The position numbers were made by a program, and so were the translations under genes. Source: Chloroflexota bacterium (GTDB lineage Bacteria; Chloroflexota; Anaerolineae; Aggregatilineales; Phototrophicaceae). From it: 33,795 bases of DNA. Location: NCBI GenBank assembly GCA_003696565.1, contig RFHA01000265.1:1-33795 (forward strand), in the 5' to 3' direction. Shown one piece after another: positions 24,215 to 32,560 of this stretch. Numbering within the stretch: position 1 is the stretch's first letter; every line of letters starts with the position of its first letter. The notes below the pieces were generated by a model. It was not told the DNA's origin, ran no database searches, and saw only the letters and a program-made list of their open reading frames with translations.

Positions 24215-26101
24215 ATGGCTGCTGTGCGAAGTTGGATTGTCTTTTTGTTAATTTTGACCGCCTATAGTTTAACGCTCATGCCGGGAACGGTAGGCGGCGA
24301 TGCCGGCGAATTACAATACGCCGGTCCTTTACTGGCATTAGTGCACCCCACCGGACAACCGCTATATGTGCTGATTGGCAAGATTTGGTCAATGATTATC
24401 CCGTTTGGCAGCGTGGCATATAAAATGAACCTGCTGGCGGCTGTCAGTAGTGCAGCGGGCGCGGCATCACTAACATATCTAATCATACGGGCATATCAAA
24501 AACCCTGGATCGGCATGGCAGCAGGTTTAACACTTGGGTTTGGTGCGACAATTTGGGGGCAATCTGTTCTTGCAGATAAATACGGTTTCAATGTATTGCT
24601 GGCAGCCTGGATCGTAGGTTTGGCATTATGGTGGGAAAAAGAACGCCGAGACTCATTGTTATACGCGCTTTCCGCGGCATTTGGCATCGGTTTATTGCAT
24701 CATCGAAGTTTGGCATTGTTCGCCGTTGGGATCGTCATCATGGTTGTGTGGCATCTGCGGGCAGATTTATGGCACAAATGGCGGCGAACTTTGATCTGTA
24801 TTGCGTTGGTGATATTACCAGCCTTAACCATATACCCCACCGTTCTACCACTACTACGCGCTAATAACGCAACCCCGCTTAATTGGCAACCAAACACCCC
24901 AACTGAATGGGTGGAATTTCTATTAGAACGACATGTCATTAGTGGAGAAGCACTTAACTTTGCTGGAAGCAGCACAACCGCTGAACGGCTAGAAATTTAT
25001 GCACAAACGATAATCAACGACTATACGGTCATTCTAGTAATTGTAGCGGGAATAGGGTTTTTGACATTGCTATATCAGCACCCAGCGGCGGGGGTTTTTC
25101 TACTTATTAGTTACGGATTGCAAGCTGTGCTTTCTGCCAACTTCAGAGGGAACGACCGTCAATTTACCTATTATATTCCATCCTTCGTTACCTTGCTTTA
25201 TGCATATGCGTATGGATTAGTTTCCCTCATCACGCGGTTGCAAGCATGGAAGAAGATGTCTGTTTGGGCATTGCGTGCTGGGGCATTTGCCTTACCAGTG
25301 ATAATAGTTATTTCAGCATATCCAACGCAGGCACGCCATGCTCATTATGGTGAGACGTTAGATTTATGGCGGCAAACACTCAAAACAGGCAACATGGGGG
25401 CACGGCTGACCGCACAACTTGAATCACTTCCAACAGATGCCGTCATTGCGGCAGACTGGGAACAGGTGACAATTTTATGGTACGAGCAGCAAGTAGAAAA
25501 TCGTCGCAAGGATTTAACGATTATTTATCCAATAGAACGATATATAGATTACATTGACACGCATCCGGTATGCTTGGCACGGCATTTGCCAGCCGGGGAT
25601 ACATGGCATTATACAAATATCGGTGCGTTTGTGTGCCTAAACAATACTCCACAAATCACCCCACCACATAGGTTTACCCCACTGAATGTGGATTTATTCA
25701 CACCGGAAGGAAATGCTGTCATTCGCTTAATAGGTTATCAGGCGGATTTTCCGGCAGATGCCGGCGGGGAGCACATCCCTGTTACATTAATTTGGCAAGC
25801 ATTGACAGATATTGAAGATGACTATTCTATCTCTATACAGGTATTACATGATGATTGGACACCAAGCGGAATTCAACGGGATATACAGTCTCCTGTTATG
25901 GGATTGTATCCTACATCTCGCTGGATAAGTGGTGAAATTGTGCAAGATTATCATGAAATCAGCATCCCGCCGGATACTGCTCCAGGACGTTATTTGTGGA
26001 CAGTTGTGATGTATCAGATCATGGATGGTCAATTTATACAGTTGCAAGATGCAGATGGAAACATTAACATTCTTGGCGGTATGTTGGAAGTAAAAGGCTA
26101 A
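24215..26101 (+). CDS. DUF2723 GT-C glycosyltransferase (GT117-like)
   Basis: About 628 aa. ATG 24215 is chosen because GGGAG (24203-24207) lies 7 bases upstream; an earlier in-frame start (24167) would overlap guaA by 44 bases. The DUF2723 signature is clear: SLTLMPGTVGGDAGELQYAG with the acidic catalytic residues, then HPTGQPLYVLIGK, KMNLLAAVSSA and ATIWGQSVLADKYGFNVLLA. About nine to eleven membrane segments reach residue 385 or so. An extracytoplasmic C-terminal part follows, with a beta-sandwich (VTLIWQALTDIEDDYSISIQ ... GLYPTSRWISGE) like the one on the PMT_2 enzyme. These enzymes transfer sugars from lipid-phosphate donors to envelope acceptors (protein O-mannosyltransferase-like). Acceptor unknown. 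Confidence 0.9.
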   Translation: MAAVRSWIVFLLILTAYSLTLMPGTVGGDAGELQYAGPLLALVHPTGQPLYVLIGKIWSMIIPFGSVAYKMNLLAAVSSAAGAASLTYLIIRAYQKPWIGMAAGLTLGFGATIWGQSVLADKYGFNVLLAAWIVGLALWWEKERRDSLLYALSAAFGIGLLHHRSLALFAVGIVIMVVWHLRADLWHKWRRTLICIALVILPALTIYPTVLPLLRANNATPLNWQPNTPTEWVEFLLERHVISGEALNFAGSSTTAERLEIYAQTIINDYTVILVIVAGIGFLTLLYQHPAAGVFLLISYGLQAVLSANFRGNDRQFTYYIPSFVTLLYAYAYGLVSLITRLQAWKKMSVWALRAGAFALPVIIVISAYPTQARHAHYGETLDLWRQTLKTGNMGARLTAQLESLPTDAVIAADWEQVTILWYEQQVENRRKDLTIIYPIERYIDYIDTHPVCLARHLPAGDTWHYTNIGAFVCLNNTPQITPPHRFTPLNVDLFTPEGNAVIRLIGYQADFPADAGGEHIPVTLIWQALTDIEDDYSISIQVLHDDWTPSGIQRDIQSPVMGLYPTSRWISGEIVQDYHEISIPPDTAPGRYLWTVVMYQIMDGQFIQLQDADGNINILGGMLEVKG

Positions 26102-26105
26102 AATC

Positions 26106-26921
26106 ATGCGGGTGATGTTGCTGGGGCTGATGATCTTATTATTGGCAGCGTGTGGTGGTTCATCTGAACCAGACCCCACGGTACTGCCGACGAATCCACC
26201 GACAATACAAGCGACGCTTGTACCAACGCTAACCTTTACACCAGTGCCAACACTCCAACCAGATGATTTTTCATTTGAGATTGCGACAGTACAAGCCGCC
26301 GTTAGACCAGAAGAAACAGAAGTACCAATGCAGTTTGTGGTTGCACCCAATCCAGAAGATCAGATGGAAGCTCCTATTGAACTCAGTGCGCCAGACGGCT
26401 GGGAAGTGGGGCATTTATCTGCACCCGTGCAAGATTTAATTGGATACCGTGTCATCCCTGTATCAATTTATCGTGGACCTGTACCTGGCGGTACTGGATA
26501 TATCGTCGTGTTATGGGGGTTTTATAACATTGGACGTGCTGGAAATCCATTACTAGGGGAAGAAAACATCGTTGATCCCTGGCTCGATGCGCTGCGGTTA
26601 TTGCGATTGGTGTTAATTGAACCAGAATGTCGTTATGGCACAGGAGAACGTAAAAATAATTTGCGAGTGGGAAACGTATTAGGGTCTGGGGCGGATTGGT
26701 CTGCGGTTGATTGCCCAACAACAGCTGACACACGCGGTTGGTTTGTGGCAACTAATGTGGATGGGATCAATTTCGCATTTTATATTTATGCTGAGCCAAT
26801 TGAGGCAATGGATATTCCTCAAACGCCAGAAGTTTTACAAAATATTTTGGACAGCATAGAGTTCAAGGTGACAGAATTCATCACCAGTATGGAACGACCA
26901 GAGGTGACAGAAGAACCCTAA
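26106..26921 (+). CDS. Putative lipoprotein with Pro/Thr-rich stalk
   Basis: 271 aa. The N-terminus MRVMLLGLMILLLAACGG is a lipoprotein signal with lipobox LAAC (Cys16). A Thr/Pro-rich linker of about 35 residues (TVLPTNPPTIQATL ... TPVPTLQP) forms a stalk, typical of surface lipoproteins in this group. The globular part (about 60-260) shows APDGWEVGHL, TGYIVVLWGF, and CRYGTGERKNNLRVGN with two Cys (in PECRYG and VDCPTT). The pattern of a GWE-xxx opening and a WFVATNVDG strand resembles PsbP/Mog1-like proteins, but I cannot confirm this. Four bases follow the glycosyltransferase stop, so it is in one unit with it. Confidence 0.8.
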   Translation: MRVMLLGLMILLLAACGGSSEPDPTVLPTNPPTIQATLVPTLTFTPVPTLQPDDFSFEIATVQAAVRPEETEVPMQFVVAPNPEDQMEAPIELSAPDGWEVGHLSAPVQDLIGYRVIPVSIYRGPVPGGTGYIVVLWGFYNIGRAGNPLLGEENIVDPWLDALRLLRLVLIEPECRYGTGERKNNLRVGNVLGSGADWSAVDCPTTADTRGWFVATNVDGINFAFYIYAEPIEAMDIPQTPEVLQNILDSIEFKVTEFITSMERPEVTEEP

Positions 26922-26964
26922 ACCACGCTTGCCCACTGATAACGAGTGATAACTAGCAAATCTC

Positions 26965-26970
26965 TATAAT
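26965..26970 (+). promoter_or_regulatory. Candidate -10 box upstream of M23 peptidase
   Basis: A perfect TATAAT in the 196-base gap before the peptidase gene. No -35 is found at 16-18 bp spacing, so this is suggestive only. Confidence 0.3.
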
Positions 26971-26996
26971 TATTTGATAGGATATGAGGGGCAAAA

Positions 26997-27065
26997 ATGC
27001 ACTTTAAGAAATTAAGCAATATTATCCCTTATCAATCAGTGGAGATTATTCGATTATGTTTCTGA
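26997..27065 (+). CDS. Possible short peptide, 22 aa
   Basis: ATG 26997 has GAGGGG a few bases upstream; the peptide begins MHFKKLSNIIPYQSVE and stops 52 bases before the peptidase start. Nothing but the ribosome binding site supports it; it could be a leader peptide or chance. Confidence 0.2.
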   Translation: MHFKKLSNIIPYQSVEIIRLCF

Positions 27066-27117
27066 AGAGCATATTTCGCCCTTTTGGTATATCAAATCAG
27101 GAATAAGTAAACAACCA

Positions 27118-28062
27118 ATGAAACGTATATTACTCATCCTTATCTTGGCGGTGGGGTTACAAATTCAAGCGCAGGATTCCACCCCATCACCAACTTCAAC
27201 ACCTTCCCCAGCACCTACCCAAGTGACAGCACCAACCGAGCGTCCACCCGCCGTGACAACAATCTCGCAAGATGGAGTCACATTAGAGTTATACTTTGAT
27301 ACGCTCAAGCAAGGGCGGGTTGGTGTGTTACACTTAACCGGTGATGACATTAGCGAGGCACGGTTACGGTTTATCAACCAAGAAAGTTGGTTCTTCCCTG
27401 TCGAAGATGAAGGATGGTATGCACTATTAGCGGTGGATATGGATCAAAATCCACGTAATAACTATGAGTTAACGGTGATTGTAGGACGAGCAGATGCCCC
27501 ACCTCTCACGTTAACCGCAACATTTGGTGTGGAATTAGGTGGTTTCATCAGAGAATCAATCAATGTGCCACAAGACCGAGCATATTTAATAGACCCGGAA
27601 ATTGAACGATTAGAATTTGCCCGGATGAACGCCGTTTTTGAAACCTATACCCAAGAAAAATTATGGGATGGTTTTCAATATCCTATCAATTCTGTGCTGA
27701 CTTCGCCATTTGGTGTGTTCCGTACATTTAACGGAACAGTAGAGACACGTCATACTGGTTGGGATTTACGGGCAACAACTGGCACCCCGGTGATGGCGAT
27801 GGCATCTGGGCGTGTTGCATTCGCTGGTTTGTTAGATATACGTGGCAATCATATTATCATCGATCACGGGTATGGCGTGTATTCAGGATATTCGCACCTT
27901 TCACAAGTGCATGTCACCACCGGGCAAACAGTACGCGCTGGGCAGATTATCGGCGTAAGTGGTAACACTGGGCGCAGCGGGGGAGCGCATCTACACTGGG
28001 AATTAGCCGTCAACGGGCTTTGGGTAGATGTTCGCGACTTTATGGCGACTTGGCTACCATGA
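27118..28062 (+). CDS. Secreted M23 family peptidase (LytM-like)
   Basis: 314 aa. A Sec signal peptide (MKRILLILILAVGLQIQAQ) is followed by a Pro/Thr/Ser linker (about 21-45), a beta domain (about 50-140) and the M23 domain (about 188-310). Zinc ligands and catalytic His are complete: RHTGWDLRA with His212 and Asp216, GYSHLSQ with His260, and HLHWEL with His291/His293. So it should be an active endopeptidase cutting peptide cross-links in the cell wall or a similar surface polymer. The Ig-like domain before it resembles that of bacterial elongation or sporulation regulators of the LytM type. Its last codon overlaps the start of the macro-domain gene as ATGA. Confidence 0.92.
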   Translation: MKRILLILILAVGLQIQAQDSTPSPTSTPSPAPTQVTAPTERPPAVTTISQDGVTLELYFDTLKQGRVGVLHLTGDDISEARLRFINQESWFFPVEDEGWYALLAVDMDQNPRNNYELTVIVGRADAPPLTLTATFGVELGGFIRESINVPQDRAYLIDPEIERLEFARMNAVFETYTQEKLWDGFQYPINSVLTSPFGVFRTFNGTVETRHTGWDLRATTGTPVMAMASGRVAFAGLLDIRGNHIIIDHGYGVYSGYSHLSQVHVTTGQTVRAGQIIGVSGNTGRSGGAHLHWELAVNGLWVDVRDFMATWLP

Positions 28063-28490
28063 CCATAACCTATACCCATGGCGACCCACTTCAAACAAAC
28101 GCATCGACATTAGCATTTGGCTATAATGCGCAAGGTCGGATTGAAGTATCTCAATTAGTCACTCGTCTATTAAACATCTATCCAGCGGCGTTTGCAGCAT
28201 TTAAAAAACAATGCCGGGCAGGTGTTATTAAAGCGGGACAATATTGGATATGGCGAGATGCTAAGCCGCATCTGATGTTCATGGTTGTGCGGGCATCACC
28301 GGTTGGTGCAACACGCCTGCGTTATGTTCAATCTGTCATGTTATCGTTAGCGCGGGATTACCAGCGAGAAGGCATCCAAGACATTGCCATTACCGCACTC
28401 GGAAGTCAATATGAATGGCAAGAGATCAAGCTGATTATTGAAACGTGGCTAACGCGGGTTACGCTGCCAGTGATAGTATATGCAGAATAA
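28059..28490 (+). CDS. Degenerate macro-domain protein (DarG-like fold)
   Basis: 143 aa. ATG 28059 overlaps the M23 stop as ATGA; an earlier in-frame start at 28020 would lie in the peptidase gene. Its layout follows the DarG-type macro domain: ITYTHGDPLQTNASTLA (strand and GD motif), then IYPAAFAAFKKQCRAGVIKAG, matching FP-NFKAYKKACKAGEVKPG of the family, then RLRYVQSVMLSLARDYQREG and DIAITALGSQYEWQEIKLII, matching SIAIPPLGCGLGGLDW-EV. The ligand loops are changed: the usual NTVNC-G-MGKGIA is FGYNAQGRIEVSQLV and the GCGLGG loop is shortened to GSQY. It probably no longer hydrolyses ADP-ribose and may bind another ligand or a protein. No DarT toxin gene is adjacent. Confidence 0.65.
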   Translation: MTITYTHGDPLQTNASTLAFGYNAQGRIEVSQLVTRLLNIYPAAFAAFKKQCRAGVIKAGQYWIWRDAKPHLMFMVVRASPVGATRLRYVQSVMLSLARDYQREGIQDIAITALGSQYEWQEIKLIIETWLTRVTLPVIVYAE

Positions 28491-28511
28491 AAAAACGGGC
28501 ATGATGCCCGT
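28488..28511 (-). terminator. Terminator of the peptide-transport operon
   Basis: Stem ACGGGC/GCCCGT (28495-28500 with 28506-28511), 5-nt loop, followed on the minus strand by seven T. It lies 10 bases after the permease stop and overlaps the end of the convergent macro-domain gene. Confidence 0.85.
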
Positions 28512-28520
28512 CAATGATCC

Positions 28521-29486
28521 TTATTCAATACTGCGTGGGTCTAAGGCATCTCGTAAACCATCACCGATGAAGTTAATAGCAAGTACAGTAGAGGTAATGA
28601 AAAACCCTGGGAAAACCCAAAGCCACCAGCGAGACTCTACTTGATTGAGCGCGCCATTGAGAATATTGCCCCATGTTGCGGTTGGGGGTTGCACACCAAA
28701 CCCCAAGAAACTCAGATAAGCTTCTGTAATAATGGCGGTTCCAATTCCCAATGTAGCGGCAACAACCACCGGTGCAATAATATTGGGTAATAGATGGCGG
28801 AATACAATGGCAAGGTCTCGCACACCAATCGCCCGTGCCGCCTGAACAAACTCTTGCTCTTTGAGGGATAATACCTGACTGCGTACAATTCGTGAAAGGC
28901 GCATCCAACTCGTCGCACCAATAAGCAAGACAACATAAATCACCGTACGGCTGATCGTACGCCCAAAAATTTCAACGGTGGTGGTATCTTCTCGAAAAGC
29001 AGAGGACAAAACAAGCAGCAATATCAACGCAGGAATAGATAACATTACCTCGGTCACACTACTGAGAAACCGATCAACAACACCACCAAAATAACCTGAA
29101 AGCAGTCCGATGAGTGTCCCTAGTGTAATTGAGATAATCATAGATGTTACGCCGATGGCGATCGAGATTTGCCCACCATAAATCATGCGGATGAGAACAT
29201 CGCGCCCGGCGGCATCTGTTCCCATAATCATCCGAATATCACCAAGATCACGATCTTGAATAATAGACCCGGGGGGAGCTTCACGCCCACGTAAGCGGGT
29301 TTTGTTGCCAGCCGCTTCAGAATAAAACAGCGTGCCAACCGTGACAAACAAAATAATGGCAAATAGGATAAATGTACCTAACACAGCCATTCGATGTTTG
29401 CGATAGCGGCGGAAAGCGATTTGCCAGATGCTATGAACTTCAACCTCGTTTTCTGGTTGTCTAAGAGATGCTACTTTAGTCGTCAT
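28521..29486 (-). CDS. Oligo/dipeptide ABC transporter permease (DppC/OppC type)
   Basis: 321 aa. It is the second permease subunit of a peptide/nickel-type importer in the membrane. The N-terminal cytoplasmic part with FRRYRKHRMAVLG is the OppC_N region. The permease domain has about six helices and the coupling EAA loop EQEFVQAARAIGVRDLAIVF, followed by the usual HLLPNIIAPVVV and EAYLSFLGFGVQPPTATWG. The C-terminal WWLWVFPGFF and DGLRDALDPRS are canonical. AAGGAAAGG precedes ATG 29486, 15 bases after the first permease. No ATPase gene follows before the terminator. Confidence 0.95.
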   Translation of the reverse strand: MTTKVASLRQPENEVEVHSIWQIAFRRYRKHRMAVLGTFILFAIILFVTVGTLFYSEAAGNKTRLRGREAPPGSIIQDRDLGDIRMIMGTDAAGRDVLIRMIYGGQISIAIGVTSMIISITLGTLIGLLSGYFGGVVDRFLSSVTEVMLSIPALILLLVLSSAFREDTTTVEIFGRTISRTVIYVVLLIGATSWMRLSRIVRSQVLSLKEQEFVQAARAIGVRDLAIVFRHLLPNIIAPVVVAATLGIGTAIITEAYLSFLGFGVQPPTATWGNILNGALNQVESRWWLWVFPGFFITSTVLAINFIGDGLRDALDPRSIE

Positions 29487-29501
29487 CGGTATATCCTTTC
29501 C

Positions 29502-30587
29502 TTATGTGTACCGCACACGTGGATCAACCCAGGCATAAACAATATCGGCTAGCAGTTGAAAAAACACAACACTAACCGCAACAAGTAGTGTAAATGCCAA
29601 CAAAATAGGGGGGTCTAGGTTTGTCAGGCTGTCAATAAAAAGCTTCCCCATACCGGGCCAAGAGAAAATTGTTTCTGTCACAACTGCCCCACCCAGGTAA
29701 GCAGGGATATCCAGTGCCACCAGTGTGATTAACGGGAAGGAGGCGTTTTTGAAAGCATGTACCAACACAATTCGACGATTAGTTAAGCCTTTAGCACGTG
29801 CCGTGCGGATATAGTCGGAATTGATCGCTTCTAACATAGAAGCACGGATAAAACGCGAATATGCCGCAATTTGAATGGCAGCTAGGCTAAAGGTCGGTAA
29901 AATCAGGCGGATTAGCAACTCGTCGAGAGAGCGATCTCCACGGGGGTCATACATCCCTTGGGTCGGTAAATAAGGTAATCCCCACTCTTTAAACTTGACC
30001 GAAAAAACAAACACAGCCAAAAGTGCGATTAAGAAAATCGGCATGGAAAATGTAACAAAGGACAGCGTTGTCACGATGTTATCAAATAAGGAATATGGGC
30101 GCAGCGCGGCAAGCATCCCAATTGCCACACCAAGCAAAATCGTCGTTGTTAAGGCAGTTGATGCTAAAATCAACGTATTCGGTAGGCGGTCTTGAATCAC
30201 CTCAACAACCGGACGTTGAAAACGCAAAGATATACCAAAATCACCGCGCAAGATACCCTTTCGAGTTCCGGGTGTATCGACCTCGCCATCAAACTCTCCC
30301 CAAGCACAAACAACTGTTGAGTCTGCCAGACATGGGTCGTTGTTGGGGCGCAAATCGCGTTGATACCAGTCATCACCCAAATACCAGTGGATAAACTGAA
30401 GCGGCAGCGGGTCATCTAACCCAGCAGCACGTCGACGATATGCCATATCTTCTTCACTGACGTTCGGGTCAATCATCTGTGCCGCAAACGGATCACCAGA
30501 AAGCTTAAGCAAGCCAAAAATCAAGATAGTAATTAGAACAAGAAGGGGTATTGCCTGAATGATACGACGAATAATGTATTTTGTCAT
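29502..30587 (-). CDS. Oligo/dipeptide ABC transporter permease (DppB/OppB type)
   Basis: 361 aa. The first helix opens with KYIIRRIIQAIPLLVLITIL as in OppB/DppB. An extended extracytoplasmic loop (about 40-115) carries two Cys (DPCLADSTVVCAWG) that could pair. The EAA coupling loop is NSDYIRTARAKGLTNRRIVL, followed by HAFKNA. The end, ADIVYAWVDPRVRY, is standard. Function is to form the channel with the DppC-type partner for peptide import. It is separated from the binding-protein gene by 79 bases that hold a strong hairpin, so it is likely transcribed at a lower level than the binding protein. Confidence 0.95.
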   Translation of the reverse strand: MTKYIIRRIIQAIPLLVLITILIFGLLKLSGDPFAAQMIDPNVSEEDMAYRRRAAGLDDPLPLQFIHWYLGDDWYQRDLRPNNDPCLADSTVVCAWGEFDGEVDTPGTRKGILRGDFGISLRFQRPVVEVIQDRLPNTLILASTALTTTILLGVAIGMLAALRPYSLFDNIVTTLSFVTFSMPIFLIALLAVFVFSVKFKEWGLPYLPTQGMYDPRGDRSLDELLIRLILPTFSLAAIQIAAYSRFIRASMLEAINSDYIRTARAKGLTNRRIVLVHAFKNASFPLITLVALDIPAYLGGAVVTETIFSWPGMGKLFIDSLTNLDPPILLAFTLLVAVSVVFFQLLADIVYAWVDPRVRYT

Positions 30588-30619
30588 CTGGTATAAGCCT
30601 AAGTTGAACGTTATTTAAA

Positions 30620-30653
30620 GGAAAACGGGGAGCGCGGCAAGCCGCGTCTCCCC
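30620..30653 (-). terminator. Leaky terminator/attenuator after the binding-protein gene
   Basis: A long GC-rich stem (30627-30638 with 30641-30653, one bulged base) is followed on the minus strand by GTTTTC. It lies between the binding-protein stop and the first permease, a usual place for partial termination or 3' stabilisation that yields more binding protein than permease. Confidence 0.8.
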
Positions 30654-30666
30654 AAGATATGAAGAT

Positions 30667-32388
30667 TTAGCTAGCTGCTTCCCAATATTCAATCTGGTTA
30701 AACCAGTTGGAGGCAAGGCTACCAGTATAATTTGCAACTGATTCTGGGTTGACCACAGTTGTATCAACGGCGAACCAGGTCGCACGCAGACGCAAACCAT
30801 GCCAGAAGAACCCTTCCCAGTGCAGGCGAACTGCTTCTTCAACAAGCGCGTCACGCTCTGGTCCGGGCAAGGTTGTGGCAATGAGTGCGTCAAGTTCATC
30901 ATAACGTTCATTGCAGAACTGCCACGGATTGAAGCCATCGGGATTTTCTGGAGAAGGAATACCCTTGCACTTGTAATCATCATAGCTGGTGGGTGCCAAT
31001 GCGTTAGCACTGTTGGCGAAGATTGCCAAATCCCATTGATAGTTGGTCAATGTACCACCATCGCTGAAGGTTGCAAACAGAGTTGTAGCGGGGATAATTT
31101 GAATGTCCACGCCAATACCAACTTCTGCCAGGTATTCCTGAATAAAGAGCTGGTAGTTGTTACGTAGTTCGTTTTCTGTCGTAACAAAACGCAGGTTATC
31201 CAGCGTTACACCATCTTTTTCACGGATGCCGTCTTCATTCAAGACCCAACCAGCTTCATCCAGCAGTTGCGCAGCGAGTTCGGGGTCATATTCCAAGAAT
31301 GGCAGATCTTCTGGCCAAAGTGACGGTGGATACCAAGAAGTTGGCACCATCACACCAGGCGCAACCAATTCTTCTGCCAAGGAACGGCGATCAATTGCAT
31401 GAGCAATTGCCTGGCGGACGCGCGGATCCATAAGTGCGGTACCACCGTGTTCATCGCTATTGCCAATTTCTCCCATACGAATCCACAGTGCGTCACTATA
31501 CACGCCAGGGATAGCGATGGTTTCAACATTTTCAATAGCTGCGTAATCTGGTTGCAGGTTATCGCTCCAGCCAAAGGCAACATCAATTTCGCCAACGGTC
31601 AGGGCGTTGCGCATCTGAGCAGAATCAGTGATGAAGGGGATAACAATACGATCCCAAGCCGGTTCTGGACCATCCCAATTCGGATTCTTAACCATCACCA
31701 TGTTTTCACCGATGTTCCATTCTGCCAGGGAATACGGACCATAAGAAACGGTCTTAAGCCCGTCAAAGTCCATTCCACCAACAAAGTAGGGGCTATCTTC
31801 TAAGATGCCGCCGTCTTCAATCATTGGACCAAAAACATGAGCCGGATAACGGCATTCAGGTTTTTCTGGCGCAACCAAAACATCCGGGAATGTGCCGGAA
31901 TAGGTAATGCTGAAGGTCAGCGGATCATTTTCATCAATTGAGAAATCCAAGACAACATCGGGATAGGCGTTACGGCTGACATTGGTGGAAGTGGAGCGAT
32001 CAAAACGGATGGTGTGCCAGATTTCGCAATCAGCAGCGGTGATTGGCATACCATCAGACCACAACATCCCTTCGCGCAGGGTAATGGTGACAACAGTATT
32101 GCCTTCATCATTGATTGCAATACGTCCATTTTCCACTGAGGGGATCTCTGTTACCATGATGGGGTAAATTTCGCGGTTAACATCCCAATCCCACAGATCA
32201 CGAGAATAGAAACTTTCAGCAAGACCACCATAAGTCAGCGTGTTGAGGGGCCACAGATTGGGCGGCTCTTGCTCAAACCCGATGACCAGCACGCTTTCTT
32301 CCTGGGCAGCTGTGCTAAAAACACCCATTAATGTAAGCGCAGAAATGATCAACGCGCTTACTAAAGTCAAGCGAGTCACTTTCTTCAT
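30667..32388 (-). CDS. Peptide ABC transporter substrate-binding protein (SBP_bac_5)
   Basis: 573 aa. It captures peptides (or another family-5 ligand) outside the membrane. The N-terminus MKKVTRLTLVSALIISALTL ending STAAQ is a Sec signal peptide with AxA cleavage; there is no lipobox Cys. The mature protein begins with SVLVIGFEQEPPNLWPLNTL, typical of the family, and shows ITLREGMLWSDGMPITAADC, YGPYSLAEWN, VRQAIAHAIDRRSLAEEL and LLDEAGWVLNEDGIREKDGV. No C-terminal anchor is seen (ends IEYWEAAS). AGGAGG sits 8 bases before ATG 32388. It is the first gene of a three-gene operon with two permeases. Confidence 0.95.
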   Translation of the reverse strand: MKKVTRLTLVSALIISALTLMGVFSTAAQEESVLVIGFEQEPPNLWPLNTLTYGGLAESFYSRDLWDWDVNREIYPIMVTEIPSVENGRIAINDEGNTVVTITLREGMLWSDGMPITAADCEIWHTIRFDRSTSTNVSRNAYPDVVLDFSIDENDPLTFSITYSGTFPDVLVAPEKPECRYPAHVFGPMIEDGGILEDSPYFVGGMDFDGLKTVSYGPYSLAEWNIGENMVMVKNPNWDGPEPAWDRIVIPFITDSAQMRNALTVGEIDVAFGWSDNLQPDYAAIENVETIAIPGVYSDALWIRMGEIGNSDEHGGTALMDPRVRQAIAHAIDRRSLAEELVAPGVMVPTSWYPPSLWPEDLPFLEYDPELAAQLLDEAGWVLNEDGIREKDGVTLDNLRFVTTENELRNNYQLFIQEYLAEVGIGVDIQIIPATTLFATFSDGGTLTNYQWDLAIFANSANALAPTSYDDYKCKGIPSPENPDGFNPWQFCNERYDELDALIATTLPGPERDALVEEAVRLHWEGFFWHGLRLRATWFAVDTTVVNPESVANYTGSLASNWFNQIEYWEAAS

Positions 32389-32422
32389 TATATTATCTCC
32401 TCCTAAGAAAGACTCTATGCAA

Positions 32423-32480
32423 CATACTCGAATATGAGCATGACAGAAGATAATTTAACATATCGTCAAGAATGCGACAA
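32423..32480 (-). promoter_or_regulatory. Candidate promoter of peptide-transport operon with imperfect dyad
   Basis: On the minus strand TTGTCG (32480-32475), 17 bp, TAAATT (32457-32452), each 4/6 to consensus. Just downstream, CATACTC/GAGCATG (32423-32429 with 32436-32442, one mismatch) could be an operator. Pattern only. Confidence 0.35.
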
Positions 32481-32524
32481 GTTTTTAGCAGTCAAAAAAT
32501 ACAAGGATTTTTTGTGAAAAATAC

Positions 32525-32554
32525 ACAGACGCGCTGGTGGATAAGCGCGTCTGT
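32525..32554 (-). terminator. Terminator of the small membrane protein gene
   Basis: A perfect 10-bp stem ACAGACGCGC/GCGCGTCTGT (32525-32534 with 32545-32554), followed on the minus strand by GTATTTTTC. Confidence 0.85.
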
Positions 32555-32560
32555 TGGGGG

